DNA of 64,000 nt from Clostridia bacterium (GTDB lineage: Bacteria > Bacillota > Clostridia > Oscillospirales > Acutalibacteraceae): NCBI GenBank assembly GCA_024404025.1, contig JAKSQP010000004.1, positions 93,346-157,345 of the forward strand, written 5' to 3'. This document shows, piece by piece, positions 15,349-23,271 of this stretch; positions within the stretch are counted from its first letter, which is position 1; every line of letters begins with the position of its first letter. The notes below the pieces were generated by a model. It had not been told where the DNA came from. It saw only the letters and a list, made by a program, of their open reading frames with translations, and made no database searches. The translations under genes and the position numbers were made by a program.

Positions 15349-17763
15349 ATGAACAAAAAAATCAGCAAAATTCAACTTGAAGAAATGATGACTGCAAGGC
15401 TTTCTCATCTATTCGGAGTTTCGCCCGCCGAAGCAACTCTTGATCAGTTTTACAGAGTACTTGCAGGCATTTCAAGAGATATGGTAAGAGATGTCCGCAG
15501 GGAAACGGATAAGATTTCCAAAGAGCAGGAGCAGAAAAAAATCTATTATCTCAGCATGGAATTCCTTATGGGCAGAAGCCTCAAAAATACTCTCTATAAT
15601 CTGAATCTTACGGATGTTGCAAAGGAAGCTCTTGCGGATTACGGCATAAATCTCGATAAGCTTTATGACTGCGAGCCGGACGCAGGTCTCGGCAACGGCG
15701 GTCTCGGCAGACTTGCCGCCTGTTATCTTGATGCGCTTGCAAATCAAGGTTACAGAGGAATGGGCTATTCGATTCTTTATGAATATGGCATTTTCAAGCA
15801 GAAAATCATAGACGGCTGGCAGACCGAAATGCCCGATTTCTGGCTTCCGGGCGGAGAAGCATGGCTTATTCCCCGTGAAGACAGCACGGTTGAGGTCACA
15901 TTTGAGGGCAGGATCGAAGACAGCTGGGAGGGCACATTCCACCATGTTGAGATCAAAGACGGCAAAACCGTTAAAGCCGTTCCCTATGATCTCATGGTCG
16001 CAGGAAAAGACGGCGTAGGCGCCGCAGTTCTCCGCCTCTGGTCCGCAAAGGTTGACGGAATCGACATGGCGATGTTCAACCAGGGCGATTATATGAGAGC
16101 GATGGAAGAAAAGGCAATGGCAGAGGTCATCAGCAAGATCCTCTATCCTGCCGATAACCATCCCGAGGGAAAGAGCCTCCGCCTTCGTCAGCAGTATTTC
16201 CTTGTTTCCGCATCGGTGCAGGATATTGTTGCCCGCCATCTGAGAGATTACGGAACTCTTGAAAACTTTGCGGAAAAGAATGCAATTCATATCAACGATA
16301 CTCATCCCACAATGGCAATTCCGGAGCTTATGAGAATTCTTCTCGATGAGTGCGGCTACGGCTGGGATGATGCTTTCGGAATCGTTGAGAAAACCTGCGC
16401 TTACACCAACCATACCGTTATGGCGGAAGCTCTTGAATGCTGGGGAGAGGAGCTTTTCGGCAGACTTCTTCCGAGAATTTACCAGATAGTCAAAGAAATC
16501 GACAACCGTTTCAGAAAGAAGATATGGGATGAAACCGGCGATGCCGGCAGAGTTGAAAGAATGGCTGTTATCTCAAACGGAGCAGTCAGAATGGCCAACC
16601 TCTGCGTTGCCGTCTGCCACAAGGTAAACGGTGTTTCCGCTCTTCACAGTCAGATTCTCAAAGACAGCGTTTTCCGTGATTTCTATACTCTTGAGCCGGA
16701 TAAATTCACAAATGTTACCAACGGAATCGCTCACAGACGCTGGCTTTGCCAGGCGAATCCCCGTCTTACGGCATATCTGACCGAAAAAATAGGCGGCGGC
16801 TTTGTTCACGACGCAGGCGAACTTATCAAACTGCGTGATTTTGCGGATGACAAAACAACTCTTGATGAAATTGCCGCTATCAAGCTTGCAAACAAAACCG
16901 ATTTTGCTTCAATGGTAAAGCAGAAAACGGGAATCGTTCTTGACCCTGCCTCAATTTTCGATGTTCAGGTAAAGAGACTTCATGAATATAAGCGCCAGCA
17001 TCTGAACGCTTTCAATATTCTTGCAAAATACCTTGAAATCAAGGCAAATCCCAACGGAAATTATACGCCGCATACTTATATTTTCGGCGCAAAGGCGGCT
17101 TCGGGATATTATATGGCGAAGAAAATCATCGAATTCATCTTTGCCCTTGCAAACCTTATCAACAATGATCCCGAGGTCAATAAATATCTTAAGATAGTTT
17201 ACCTTGAGGATTATAATGTCACTATGGCAGAGGCTCTTATGCCTGCCGCAGACATCAGCGAGCAGATCTCTCTCGCCGGAACGGAAGCCAGCGGCACGGG
17301 CAATATGAAGCTTATGATAAACGGCGCAGTTACTCTCGGCACCATGGACGGCGCAAACATCGAAATTTTTGATGCCGTCGGTCAGGATAATATCCTCATC
17401 TTCGGTATGAACACTCCCGAAGTCAACGAACTCAAGAGAAACGGCTATTATCCGCAGAATTATTATAACAATAACGCCGAGATCCACAACATTATCGAAT
17501 TCATCAACAAGGGCATCGGCGGCAAGACCTTCGGAGAAATTTCCGGCACTATCGTAAATCACGATCCTTATATGGTGCTTGCCGATTTTGCCGATTACAG
17601 AAACATTCAGAAGATTGCCGAGAATGTTTGGGCAGATAAGGATAAATGGAACAGAATGTCCCTTATGAATATTTCGGGCGCAGGTATTTTTGCGGCAGAC
17701 AGAGCCATCAACGAATATGCCGGAAATATCTGGCACAGCGAGAAGCTTAAATATGACAGATAA
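15349..17763 (+). CDS. glgP: Glycogen/alpha-glucan phosphorylase (GT35)
   Basis: Cytoplasmic PLP-dependent enzyme of 804 aa that releases glucose 1-phosphate from glycogen or maltodextrins. Visible signatures are the N-terminal YYLSMEFLMGRSLKNTL, the active-site glycine loop DAGLGNGGLGRLA, KRLHEYKRQHLN and the PLP site EASGTGNMK with the Schiff-base lysine. The length is as expected. GGAGG lies 8 bp before the start. There is no other glycogen gene in the window, so it appears to stand alone. It overlaps the start of tadA by 11 bp, and tadA, the TRIC channel and the TPR/DUF4037 genes probably belong to the same transcript. Confidence 0.96.
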   Translation: MNKKISKIQLEEMMTARLSHLFGVSPAEATLDQFYRVLAGISRDMVRDVRRETDKISKEQEQKKIYYLSMEFLMGRSLKNTLYNLNLTDVAKEALADYGINLDKLYDCEPDAGLGNGGLGRLAACYLDALANQGYRGMGYSILYEYGIFKQKIIDGWQTEMPDFWLPGGEAWLIPREDSTVEVTFEGRIEDSWEGTFHHVEIKDGKTVKAVPYDLMVAGKDGVGAAVLRLWSAKVDGIDMAMFNQGDYMRAMEEKAMAEVISKILYPADNHPEGKSLRLRQQYFLVSASVQDIVARHLRDYGTLENFAEKNAIHINDTHPTMAIPELMRILLDECGYGWDDAFGIVEKTCAYTNHTVMAEALECWGEELFGRLLPRIYQIVKEIDNRFRKKIWDETGDAGRVERMAVISNGAVRMANLCVAVCHKVNGVSALHSQILKDSVFRDFYTLEPDKFTNVTNGIAHRRWLCQANPRLTAYLTEKIGGGFVHDAGELIKLRDFADDKTTLDEIAAIKLANKTDFASMVKQKTGIVLDPASIFDVQVKRLHEYKRQHLNAFNILAKYLEIKANPNGNYTPHTYIFGAKAASGYYMAKKIIEFIFALANLINNDPEVNKYLKIVYLEDYNVTMAEALMPAADISEQISLAGTEASGTGNMKLMINGAVTLGTMDGANIEIFDAVGQDNILIFGMNTPEVNELKRNGYYPQNYYNNNAEIHNIIEFINKGIGGKTFGEISGTIVNHDPYMVLADFADYRNIQKIAENVWADKDKWNRMSLMNISGAGIFAADRAINEYAGNIWHSEKLKYDR

Positions 17764-18226
17764 GGATTTTATGGAGCTTGCTCTTGAGCAGGCAAAAATT
17801 TCCGCAGCGGAGCTTGAAGTGCCAGTCGGAGCGGTCATAGTCAGAAACGGTGAGGTTGTTTCCGTTGGCAGAAACAGAAGAGAAAACGGAAAAAATGCGC
17901 TTGCCCATGCGGAAATCGAAGCGATTGACCTTGCCTGCCGGAAGCTCGGTGGCTGGAGGCTCTGGGAATGCGAAATGTTTGTCACTCTTGAACCGTGCCC
18001 GATGTGCGCAGGAGCGATAATAAATTCGAGAATCCGCCGCCTCGTTTACGGAGCCTCGGATGCAAAGGCAGGCTCATGCGGCTCGGTTATATGCCTTTTC
18101 GACCTGCCGTATACCCATAAGCCCGAGGTTGTCGGTGGTTTTATGAAGGAAGAATGCTCTGCGGTGATTTCGGAATTTTTTTCAGCTCTTCGCAGGCAAA
18201 AAATAAAGAATGAAGTGAAATTATGA
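17753..18226 (+). CDS. tadA: tRNA adenosine(34) deaminase TadA
   Basis: Zinc enzyme of 157 aa that converts A34 to inosine in tRNA-Arg(ACG). The HAE motif (ALAHAEIEAID) supplies the Zn ligand and the proton shuttle, and PCPMCAGA gives the two Zn cysteines. The start is placed at 17753, where the sequence begins MTDKDFMELALEQAK as in other TadA proteins; an in-frame ATG further upstream lies deep in glgP. The stop overlaps the next start (ATGA). Confidence 0.94.
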   Translation: MTDKDFMELALEQAKISAAELEVPVGAVIVRNGEVVSVGRNRRENGKNALAHAEIEAIDLACRKLGGWRLWECEMFVTLEPCPMCAGAIINSRIRRLVYGASDAKAGSCGSVICLFDLPYTHKPEVVGGFMKEECSAVISEFFSALRRQKIKNEVKL

Positions 18227-18882
18227 CAGCCGAAAACATAATTTTTATATTTGAAATGGTCGGTACCGTTGTGTTTGCCGTAACGGGAGTTATAACCGCA
18301 ATCGAAAAGAAACTCGACATTTTCGGAGCGGTTGTGCTCGGAATGGCAACGGCGGTGGGCGGCGGCATTATCCGGGATCTGATTCTCGGTTATCTTCCGC
18401 CGACGGCATTCAGAAAGCCCGTTTTTGCCATCACCGCAATCGTAACTTCAATTCTTGCGTTCGCTCTTGCGTGGTGCCTCGGCAAAAGAATCAAAAAGCA
18501 TTTCGATATATATGCGCAGATAATAAACGCTTTCGATTCCATAGGCCTTGCGGTTTTCACGATCGGCGGAATCAATGTGGCTGCTGCCTGCGGATTCGGT
18601 GAAAATTCGTTTCTTTCCATTTTCGTCGGAATTCTTACGGGAGTCGGCGGCGGTATGCTCCGTGACATTATGGCGGGAAAAATTCCCGGAATCCTGCGTG
18701 AAAGAGTTTATGCTCTTGCCGCCTTGCTCGGGGCGCTCGTTTATCAGATCCTCGTTGATTATGAGATAATGGACGGCGTGCCGGCAATGCTCTGCGGAGC
18801 GATAATAATTCTGCTCGTGCGTGCGCTTGCAACGATTTTCAAATGGAATCTTCCCAAAATAGACGAATTGGCAGACGAATAA
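18223..18882 (+). CDS. TRIC-type cation channel family protein (UPF0126, YicG-like)
   Basis: Integral membrane protein of 219 aa with seven hydrophobic segments arranged as two repeated halves. Each half carries a glycine-rich motif followed by RD: TAVGGGIIRDLILG and TGVGGGMLRDIMAG. That is the signature of the bacterial trimeric intracellular cation channel family, K+-permeable in characterised archaeal and bacterial members. The start overlaps the tadA stop by 4 bp. Physiological role here is unknown. Confidence 0.9.
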   Translation: MTAENIIFIFEMVGTVVFAVTGVITAIEKKLDIFGAVVLGMATAVGGGIIRDLILGYLPPTAFRKPVFAITAIVTSILAFALAWCLGKRIKKHFDIYAQIINAFDSIGLAVFTIGGINVAAACGFGENSFLSIFVGILTGVGGGMLRDIMAGKIPGILRERVYALAALLGALVYQILVDYEIMDGVPAMLCGAIIILLVRALATIFKWNLPKIDELADE

Positions 18883-18885
18883 AAT

Positions 18886-19635
18886 ATGAGTATTCCCGTT
18901 AACAGAATCATAGAAAATCTTGACCGCAGTTTTGCGAAAAAAGATTTTGATGCCGCCGAAAACCTTTTGAAATATTGGCTTTCGGAGGCTGAAAAAGAAA
19001 ATGACATCCCCGGAAAAATTACCGTTCTCAACGAGCAGATAGGCTTTTACAGAAAGCTCGGCAGAGAAAAAGAGGGAGTTGAAGCAATTGAATCCGCTCT
19101 TGAATTTTCCGAAAAAAACGGACTTGATTCAACCGTTTCCTTTGCTACAATTCTTATAAATGCCGCAACGGGATATAAGGCGTTCGGAAAGGCGGAAAAG
19201 GCACTTCCTCTCTATGAAAAAGCAAAAGTAATTTATGAAAACAGCCTGAACGAAAACGATCCGAGGCTTGGCGGTCTTTATAACAATATGGCATTGACGG
19301 TTTCGGCGCTCGGCGATTTCAAAAGAGCAAAGGAGCTTTTTGAGAGAGCGCTTGAGATTATGAAGAGAGCGCCTCACGGAGAGCTTGAGCAGGCAATAAC
19401 ATATTGCAACCTTGCGGATCTCGTTTCAGCCGAAAAGGGCACGGTTGAGGGCGAAAAAGAGATTGCGGAATATCTCGGAAATGCGCTCGCTCTGTTTGAT
19501 GAGCAGAGTGTTGAAAGAAACGGATATTATGCCTTCGTCTGCGAAAAATGCGCTCCGACCTTCGGCTTATACGGCTGGTTTTTGGCGGAAAGAGATATTT
19601 CAAAGCGTGCGGAGGAAATATATGAAAGGTCTTGA
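18886..19635 (+). CDS. Tetratricopeptide repeat protein
   Basis: Soluble protein of 249 aa. Several degenerate TPR units are visible, the clearest being ALPLYEKAKVIYENSLNE followed by RLGGLYNNMALTVSALGDFKRA and KELFERALEIMK. TPRs mediate protein-protein contact. The gene starts 3 bp after the TRIC stop with a weak ribosome binding site and its end overlaps the DUF4037 gene by 14 bp, so the two products are probably made together and may form a complex. No enzymatic motif is seen. Confidence 0.8.
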   Translation: MSIPVNRIIENLDRSFAKKDFDAAENLLKYWLSEAEKENDIPGKITVLNEQIGFYRKLGREKEGVEAIESALEFSEKNGLDSTVSFATILINAATGYKAFGKAEKALPLYEKAKVIYENSLNENDPRLGGLYNNMALTVSALGDFKRAKELFERALEIMKRAPHGELEQAITYCNLADLVSAEKGTVEGEKEIAEYLGNALALFDEQSVERNGYYAFVCEKCAPTFGLYGWFLAERDISKRAEEIYERS

Positions 19636-20566
19636 GCTTTCAAGAGGATATTTTGAAGAATTCGGATTGCCGATGCTTGAAAAAGAGTTCCCGGATATTC
19701 TTCCGTTTCTTGCGGCAGGCTTTGTCGGAAGCGGCTCGGAGCATTACGGTTTTGACGATGAAATTTCAAAAGATCATGATTTTGAGCCGGGTTTCTGCAT
19801 TTTTCTCCCGAATAAGAACATTATAAGTGAAAGGCAGGAATTTCTGCTTGAAAGAGCCTATGCAAAGCTTCCGAAAGAATATTGCGGAGTAAAAAGGCAG
19901 AAGCTTTCGCCCGTCGGCGGCAACCGCCACGGAGTGAAAAGAACGGCGGATCATTTTCTTTCTGCAGTCGGAAAAGCAAACGGAGAACTGTCGGCGGAGG
20001 AATGGCTGCATATTCCCGATTATGCTCTTGCGGAAGCAGTCAACGGCGAAATATATTTTGATAATTACGGCGAATTCAGCCGTATCCGTGAAAAGATACG
20101 GAATATGCCGGAGGATATATTGCTCAAACGCATTGCGGGAAATATTCTTATTATGGCGCAGGCAGGGCAGTATAATTTTCAGCGCTGCTTAATGCACGGC
20201 GAGCCGGAGGCGGCTCAGCTTGCCTGCAATGAATTCATAAATTCGGCTGTGAAAACGGCATTTCTGCTCAACGGAAAATATATGCCATATTACAAATGGA
20301 GCTTTCGTGCGCTTCGTGAGCTTGAAAACGGAAAAGAGCTTGCCGAAAGGCTTTCTTATTTAATGAGCGGCAGCAATTTCGAAAAGCAGACGGCAAACAA
20401 AAAATCCGAAACGATTGAAGTAATTTCTTCGTTTTTCGTTTCGGAGCTTCAGAAAAAAGGAATAACAAAGGCAGTATGCGGCGACCTTGAAAAGCACGCC
20501 TATTCGGTCAATGACATGATAAAAGACGGCTCAATAAGAAACCTGCATATTCTAACGGCGATATAA
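19622..20566 (+). CDS. DUF4037 domain protein (nucleotidyltransferase-like)
   Basis: Protein of 314 aa starting MKGLELSRGYFEEFG. The segment GFVGSGSEHYGFDDEISKDH (GS-x-S...D-x-D-x-D) resembles the active-site region of the nucleotidyltransferase fold, and the whole protein fits the DUF4037 family as I remember it. The C-terminal half is helical and resembles the helical region of aminoglycoside nucleotidyltransferases. No substrate is known. Its start lies within the end of the TPR gene; the pair recurs in Clostridia to my knowledge. The start at 19622 is preferred over longer frames that overlap the TPR gene extensively. Confidence 0.75.
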   Translation: MKGLELSRGYFEEFGLPMLEKEFPDILPFLAAGFVGSGSEHYGFDDEISKDHDFEPGFCIFLPNKNIISERQEFLLERAYAKLPKEYCGVKRQKLSPVGGNRHGVKRTADHFLSAVGKANGELSAEEWLHIPDYALAEAVNGEIYFDNYGEFSRIREKIRNMPEDILLKRIAGNILIMAQAGQYNFQRCLMHGEPEAAQLACNEFINSAVKTAFLLNGKYMPYYKWSFRALRELENGKELAERLSYLMSGSNFEKQTANKKSETIEVISSFFVSELQKKGITKAVCGDLEKHAYSVNDMIKDGSIRNLHILTAI

Positions 20567-20677
20567 TCACCGGAATCTGCGGATATGAATACGAGGGAGC
20601 GATTCTTCCCGGGGATTTCACCTGCCCGCTTTTGCGGACACGATGCTTCTGATTTTGAACCGATTTATAAGGAGTAA
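20554..20677 (+). pseudogene. Decayed rubredoxin gene (frameshifted)
   Basis: Translation gives CGYEYEGAILPGDFTCPL (codons from 20578), then a shift of one base in the TTTT run at 20630-20633 gives CGHDASDFEPIYKE and a stop at 20675-20677. Joined, this is the rubredoxin pattern CGYxYEG...PxDFxCPxCG. One T too many breaks the frame, the first cysteine of the N-terminal CxxC is replaced (ACC at 20569-20571) and no start codon or ribosome binding site is visible. It sits directly before the FTR-like and thioredoxin genes, where an electron carrier would make sense. Confidence 0.65.
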
Positions 20678-20679
20678 AA

Positions 20680-20883
20680 ATGAAAATAACATTGAATCCC
20701 AACGAAGAAATAGTCCGCTCCGTTAAGGAAGGACTTAAAATGAAGGGCGGATACTGCCCGTGCAGAATGGAAAAAACGGAAGATAACAAATGTATGTGCA
20801 AAGAATTCCGTGAGCAGATCGCAGACCCCGGATTTGAAGGCTTCTGCCATTGTATGCTGTATTACAAATCAAAGGAGGATTGA
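20680..20883 (+). CDS. Ferredoxin-thioredoxin reductase catalytic domain protein
   Basis: Small protein of 67 aa with the three cysteine motifs of the FTR catalytic subunit in order: CPCR (about residue 26), CMCKEF and CHC near the end. In plant and archaeal FTR these ligate a [4Fe-4S] cluster beside a redox-active disulfide that reduces thioredoxin. The protein is shorter than classical FTR (about 100 aa) because the N-terminal helix is reduced. AAGGAG lies 5 bp upstream. The thioredoxin gene follows after 3 bp, which strongly supports a ferredoxin- or rubredoxin-dependent thioredoxin reduction pair. Confidence 0.85.
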   Translation: MKITLNPNEEIVRSVKEGLKMKGGYCPCRMEKTEDNKCMCKEFREQIADPGFEGFCHCMLYYKSKED

Positions 20884-20886
20884 ACG

Positions 20887-21198
20887 ATGGCTGAAATTAT
20901 TATTACAAAAGAAAATTTTGAAAATGAGGTTATTAAATCGGACAAGCCGGTGCTGATTGATTTTTGGGCGACCTGGTGCGGACCCTGTCAGATGCTTTCG
21001 CCCGTTATTGCCGAAATTGCAGATGAATATGACGGAAAAGTCAAGGTCTGCAAGGTCAATGTTGATAATGAGCCGGAGCTCGCCGCCGCTTTCAGAGTGC
21101 AGAGCATTCCGATGCTTGCCGTTGTGAAAAACGGAGAGGTAACGGATGTTGCTGTCGGTTACCGCCCGAAAGAAGAAATCATCGGATTATTAGATTGA
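20887..21198 (+). CDS. trxA: Thioredoxin
   Basis: Redox protein of 103 aa with the active site FWATWCGPCQML at residues 26-37 (WCGPC), the cis-proline SIPML and the usual C-terminal helix. It is a standard thioredoxin in length. GGAGGATTGAACG precedes the start. Coupled to the FTR-type gene, it is probably reduced through iron-sulfur electron flow rather than by NADPH-thioredoxin reductase, an inference from gene order. A strong terminator follows. Confidence 0.95.
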   Translation: MAEIIITKENFENEVIKSDKPVLIDFWATWCGPCQMLSPVIAEIADEYDGKVKVCKVNVDNEPELAAAFRVQSIPMLAVVKNGEVTDVAVGYRPKEEIIGLLD

Positions 21199-21200
21199 AA

Positions 21201-21239
21201 AAAAGGACTTTAAGCCGTTGTAAAGCTTAAAGTCCTTTT
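21201..21239. terminator. Bidirectional terminator between trxA and the M28-like peptidase
   Basis: Perfect 14-bp stem AAAAGGACTTTAAG / CTTAAAGTCCTTTT with an 11-nt loop. It is bordered by A and T runs on both sides and lies between convergent stop codons, 2 bp after trxA. Confidence 0.9.
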
Positions 21240-21251
21240 GTGCTTTAAAAA

Positions 21252-22676
21252 TCAAAGTTTTCCGATGCCGAAAGTGTATGTATCCGCTTTGCCGAGCTTG
21301 GAAGCATCATAAGTGCCGAGCATTTCAGCCATTTTAACGAAAGAAACCGTCTGTTCATACATCAGTTCGGGGTCAAATTTATCCATCTCGTGATTTTCGC
21401 TTTCAACGCAGAGATAATCGGGAGCGGTAACCAGCGCTATTTCGGGAATGCCGACATTGAAGAGCGACTGACCTTCTCCGAAATGAAGGAAATTGTGGCC
21501 TCGGAGAGTTACCGTGCGTACCTTTGATCTGCCTTCGAGAGAGCGGAAATAAATTTTATCCATCTCTTTATTTCCGGTGTAAACGACCTCTATGTCAACG
21601 GGATTCGTGCATTTATATTCGCCGTAATAATCTTTCCATTCGGTGCATCCGAGATGCTCAACGGTCAGACCGGCAACGGCTTTGATATGGCCGTCTTTTC
21701 CGTCCCATAAATCCTTGTGATTATAGAGCCAGAGGGAGGTTGACTGATCGCTGATTGCGTTGGGAGCCTTGAATTTCGGCAGCCTGAAATGGCCGCAGAC
21801 GAAAGCAAAAATGAGGGTGCGTTCCGGTTTGTGCTCCGTGAAATATTTCATCATTGCAAGAAGAGAAACAGCTCCGTTTTCTTCAACGCAGTTAACGCCG
21901 TCGGTATGGGTGTTGATAATAACGGCTTCGTTTTTGTTTTTGCCTTCAATAGCGGCATAAACGGTTTCGCCGACGGCGGAGGTTTCTTTTTCTGCAAGAA
22001 GGGTGAGCGTTATTTTGTCCTTGCGTTCGCAGGCTTCGATAATCTTTTTTCCATCGGCTTCGTTGACCCAGAGAGCGGGGATACCCTGGTAATCGAGAAT
22101 GAAATTGAGATACTGACCTTCAACCATTTCGCTGCTCATATCTTCCCATATACAGATTGCCGCTTTAACTCCCATTTCGTGAGCTACCTGCAGGAACGGA
22201 AATTTTACAAATGCACTTGCAACGGGTCCTTTGTAATATTTTGAAAGTTTAAGGTCTTTGGGCATGGCAGCCTTCTGATTGAAAGCGATTCCCGAATATA
22301 TGCTCTTGAAATCGTGCACCTTGATAACGGCAATCTTATCCCTTGCCTGAAGATAATTTATGTGCTTGCCGTGAACACGGACAGCCTCTGCGGTAATGCC
22401 GGCAGCATCTGTTTCGCCCGAATACGGGAACGGAGATGAAACGTGAACCGGCATATCACCCTCTGCGGTGTGGATAACGATTGATGAGCTTTTTGCCTGC
22501 CATCTGTCAAAATATTTTATGTCGCTCTGCGGAGCGATGCCCATTGCGGAGATTTCGTCCTTTATGTATCCGATGAAATCATTGTGAGCCTTTGAACCCG
22601 TCGGCCTTGAGCCGAAGGAATTCATTTTTTCAACGCCTTCAAGCAGGCTTTTTTCGGAAAACGGATAATCATTCAT
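21252..22676 (-). CDS. M28-like metallopeptidase with PA domain
   Basis: Protein of 474 aa. The architecture is an N-terminal segment (FGSRPTGSKAHNDFIGYI, typical of M28 exopeptidases), a PA-like insert and a catalytic domain with INTHTDGVNCVEENGAVSLL, where His and Asp would bind zinc and the Glu-Asn replaces the usual Asp-Asp. A later His (TVEHLGCTEW) and HEMDKFDPE are further candidate ligands. No signal peptide is seen, so it is likely cytoplasmic. The family also includes plant carboxypeptidases and amidohydrolase-like members; the substrate is unknown. GGAG lies 6 bp upstream of the ATG. Confidence 0.75.
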   Translation of the reverse strand: MNDYPFSEKSLLEGVEKMNSFGSRPTGSKAHNDFIGYIKDEISAMGIAPQSDIKYFDRWQAKSSSIVIHTAEGDMPVHVSSPFPYSGETDAAGITAEAVRVHGKHINYLQARDKIAVIKVHDFKSIYSGIAFNQKAAMPKDLKLSKYYKGPVASAFVKFPFLQVAHEMGVKAAICIWEDMSSEMVEGQYLNFILDYQGIPALWVNEADGKKIIEACERKDKITLTLLAEKETSAVGETVYAAIEGKNKNEAVIINTHTDGVNCVEENGAVSLLAMMKYFTEHKPERTLIFAFVCGHFRLPKFKAPNAISDQSTSLWLYNHKDLWDGKDGHIKAVAGLTVEHLGCTEWKDYYGEYKCTNPVDIEVVYTGNKEMDKIYFRSLEGRSKVRTVTLRGHNFLHFGEGQSLFNVGIPEIALVTAPDYLCVESENHEMDKFDPELMYEQTVSFVKMAEMLGTYDASKLGKADTYTFGIGKL

Positions 22677-22734
22677 TTTTTCTCCTTCTTTCTCAAAAAC
22701 AGCCTCATTCCATAGGGGGAATGAAGCTTATTTT

Positions 22735-23271
22735 TTAAAATATGAATAATAATACTGTGGCAATGATCCAGAAGATCACCGGAATCGACCATCTTTCAAG
22801 GTAAGCGCCGATTTTGGTTACGAGAGCGGGGATGAAAGCAAATATTCTGCCGATAACGGGAACCTTTTTCTCTTTATATGCCATTTCCCAGAAAACAAGA
22901 ATGTCTTCAACAAGCGGGAACTGACAGCAGAGAAGAGAAACGCCGATATAATATGAAAGAATATAGATTATGAAAAGCGGAATCGAATCATAGGGAGTGA
23001 TTCCGAGCGGCTTGAGGTTGATATATCCCATAAGCATAAGCGGCCAGCCGATGATCATATTCATATAGCCGGGTCCGGTTGCCATAAGGTAAGCCGCAAA
23101 GCCCTTTGAAGCAAAGGCGTGGTCAATGTGGCCGCAGTTATCGTGAAAACCGATATAGCCGCCTTCTTCAACGGGGAGCTTAAGAATTTTGCAGGTCAGA
23201 TGCTCCCAGAATGCTCTTATGAATGAGCCGGGAAGAGTGATGAGCTTTCCGATTATATATAACATTCTCAT
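22735..23271 (-). CDS. Uncharacterised membrane protein, possibly degenerate M50-like
   Basis: Protein of 178 aa with three to four hydrophobic segments. I do not recognise the family with certainty. The order FWEHLTCKILKLP, NCGHIDHAF and LMATGPGYMNMIIGWPLML resembles the layout of site-2 (M50) proteases, in which HExxH is followed by an (A)GP...N segment, but the zinc motif is not intact. The start is set at 23271, where ATGA overlaps the stop of the upstream TPR gene; the two are therefore translationally coupled. Confidence 0.6.
   Translation of the reverse strand: MRMLYIIGKLITLPGSFIRAFWEHLTCKILKLPVEEGGYIGFHDNCGHIDHAFASKGFAAYLMATGPGYMNMIIGWPLMLMGYINLKPLGITPYDSIPLFIIYILSYYIGVSLLCCQFPLVEDILVFWEMAYKEKKVPVIGRIFAFIPALVTKIGAYLERWSIPVIFWIIATVLLFIF

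Noticed and set aside
16951..17985. Minus-strand open frame of 344 codons across glgP and tadA
   Set aside because: It crosses two well-supported genes, is rich in Ile/Cys/Ser in a shadow-like way and has no start signal.
20578..20677. Functional rubredoxin made by programmed +1 frameshifting at the T run
   Set aside because: The first CxxC cysteine is also missing and there is no start codon or ribosome binding site, so decay is the simpler explanation.
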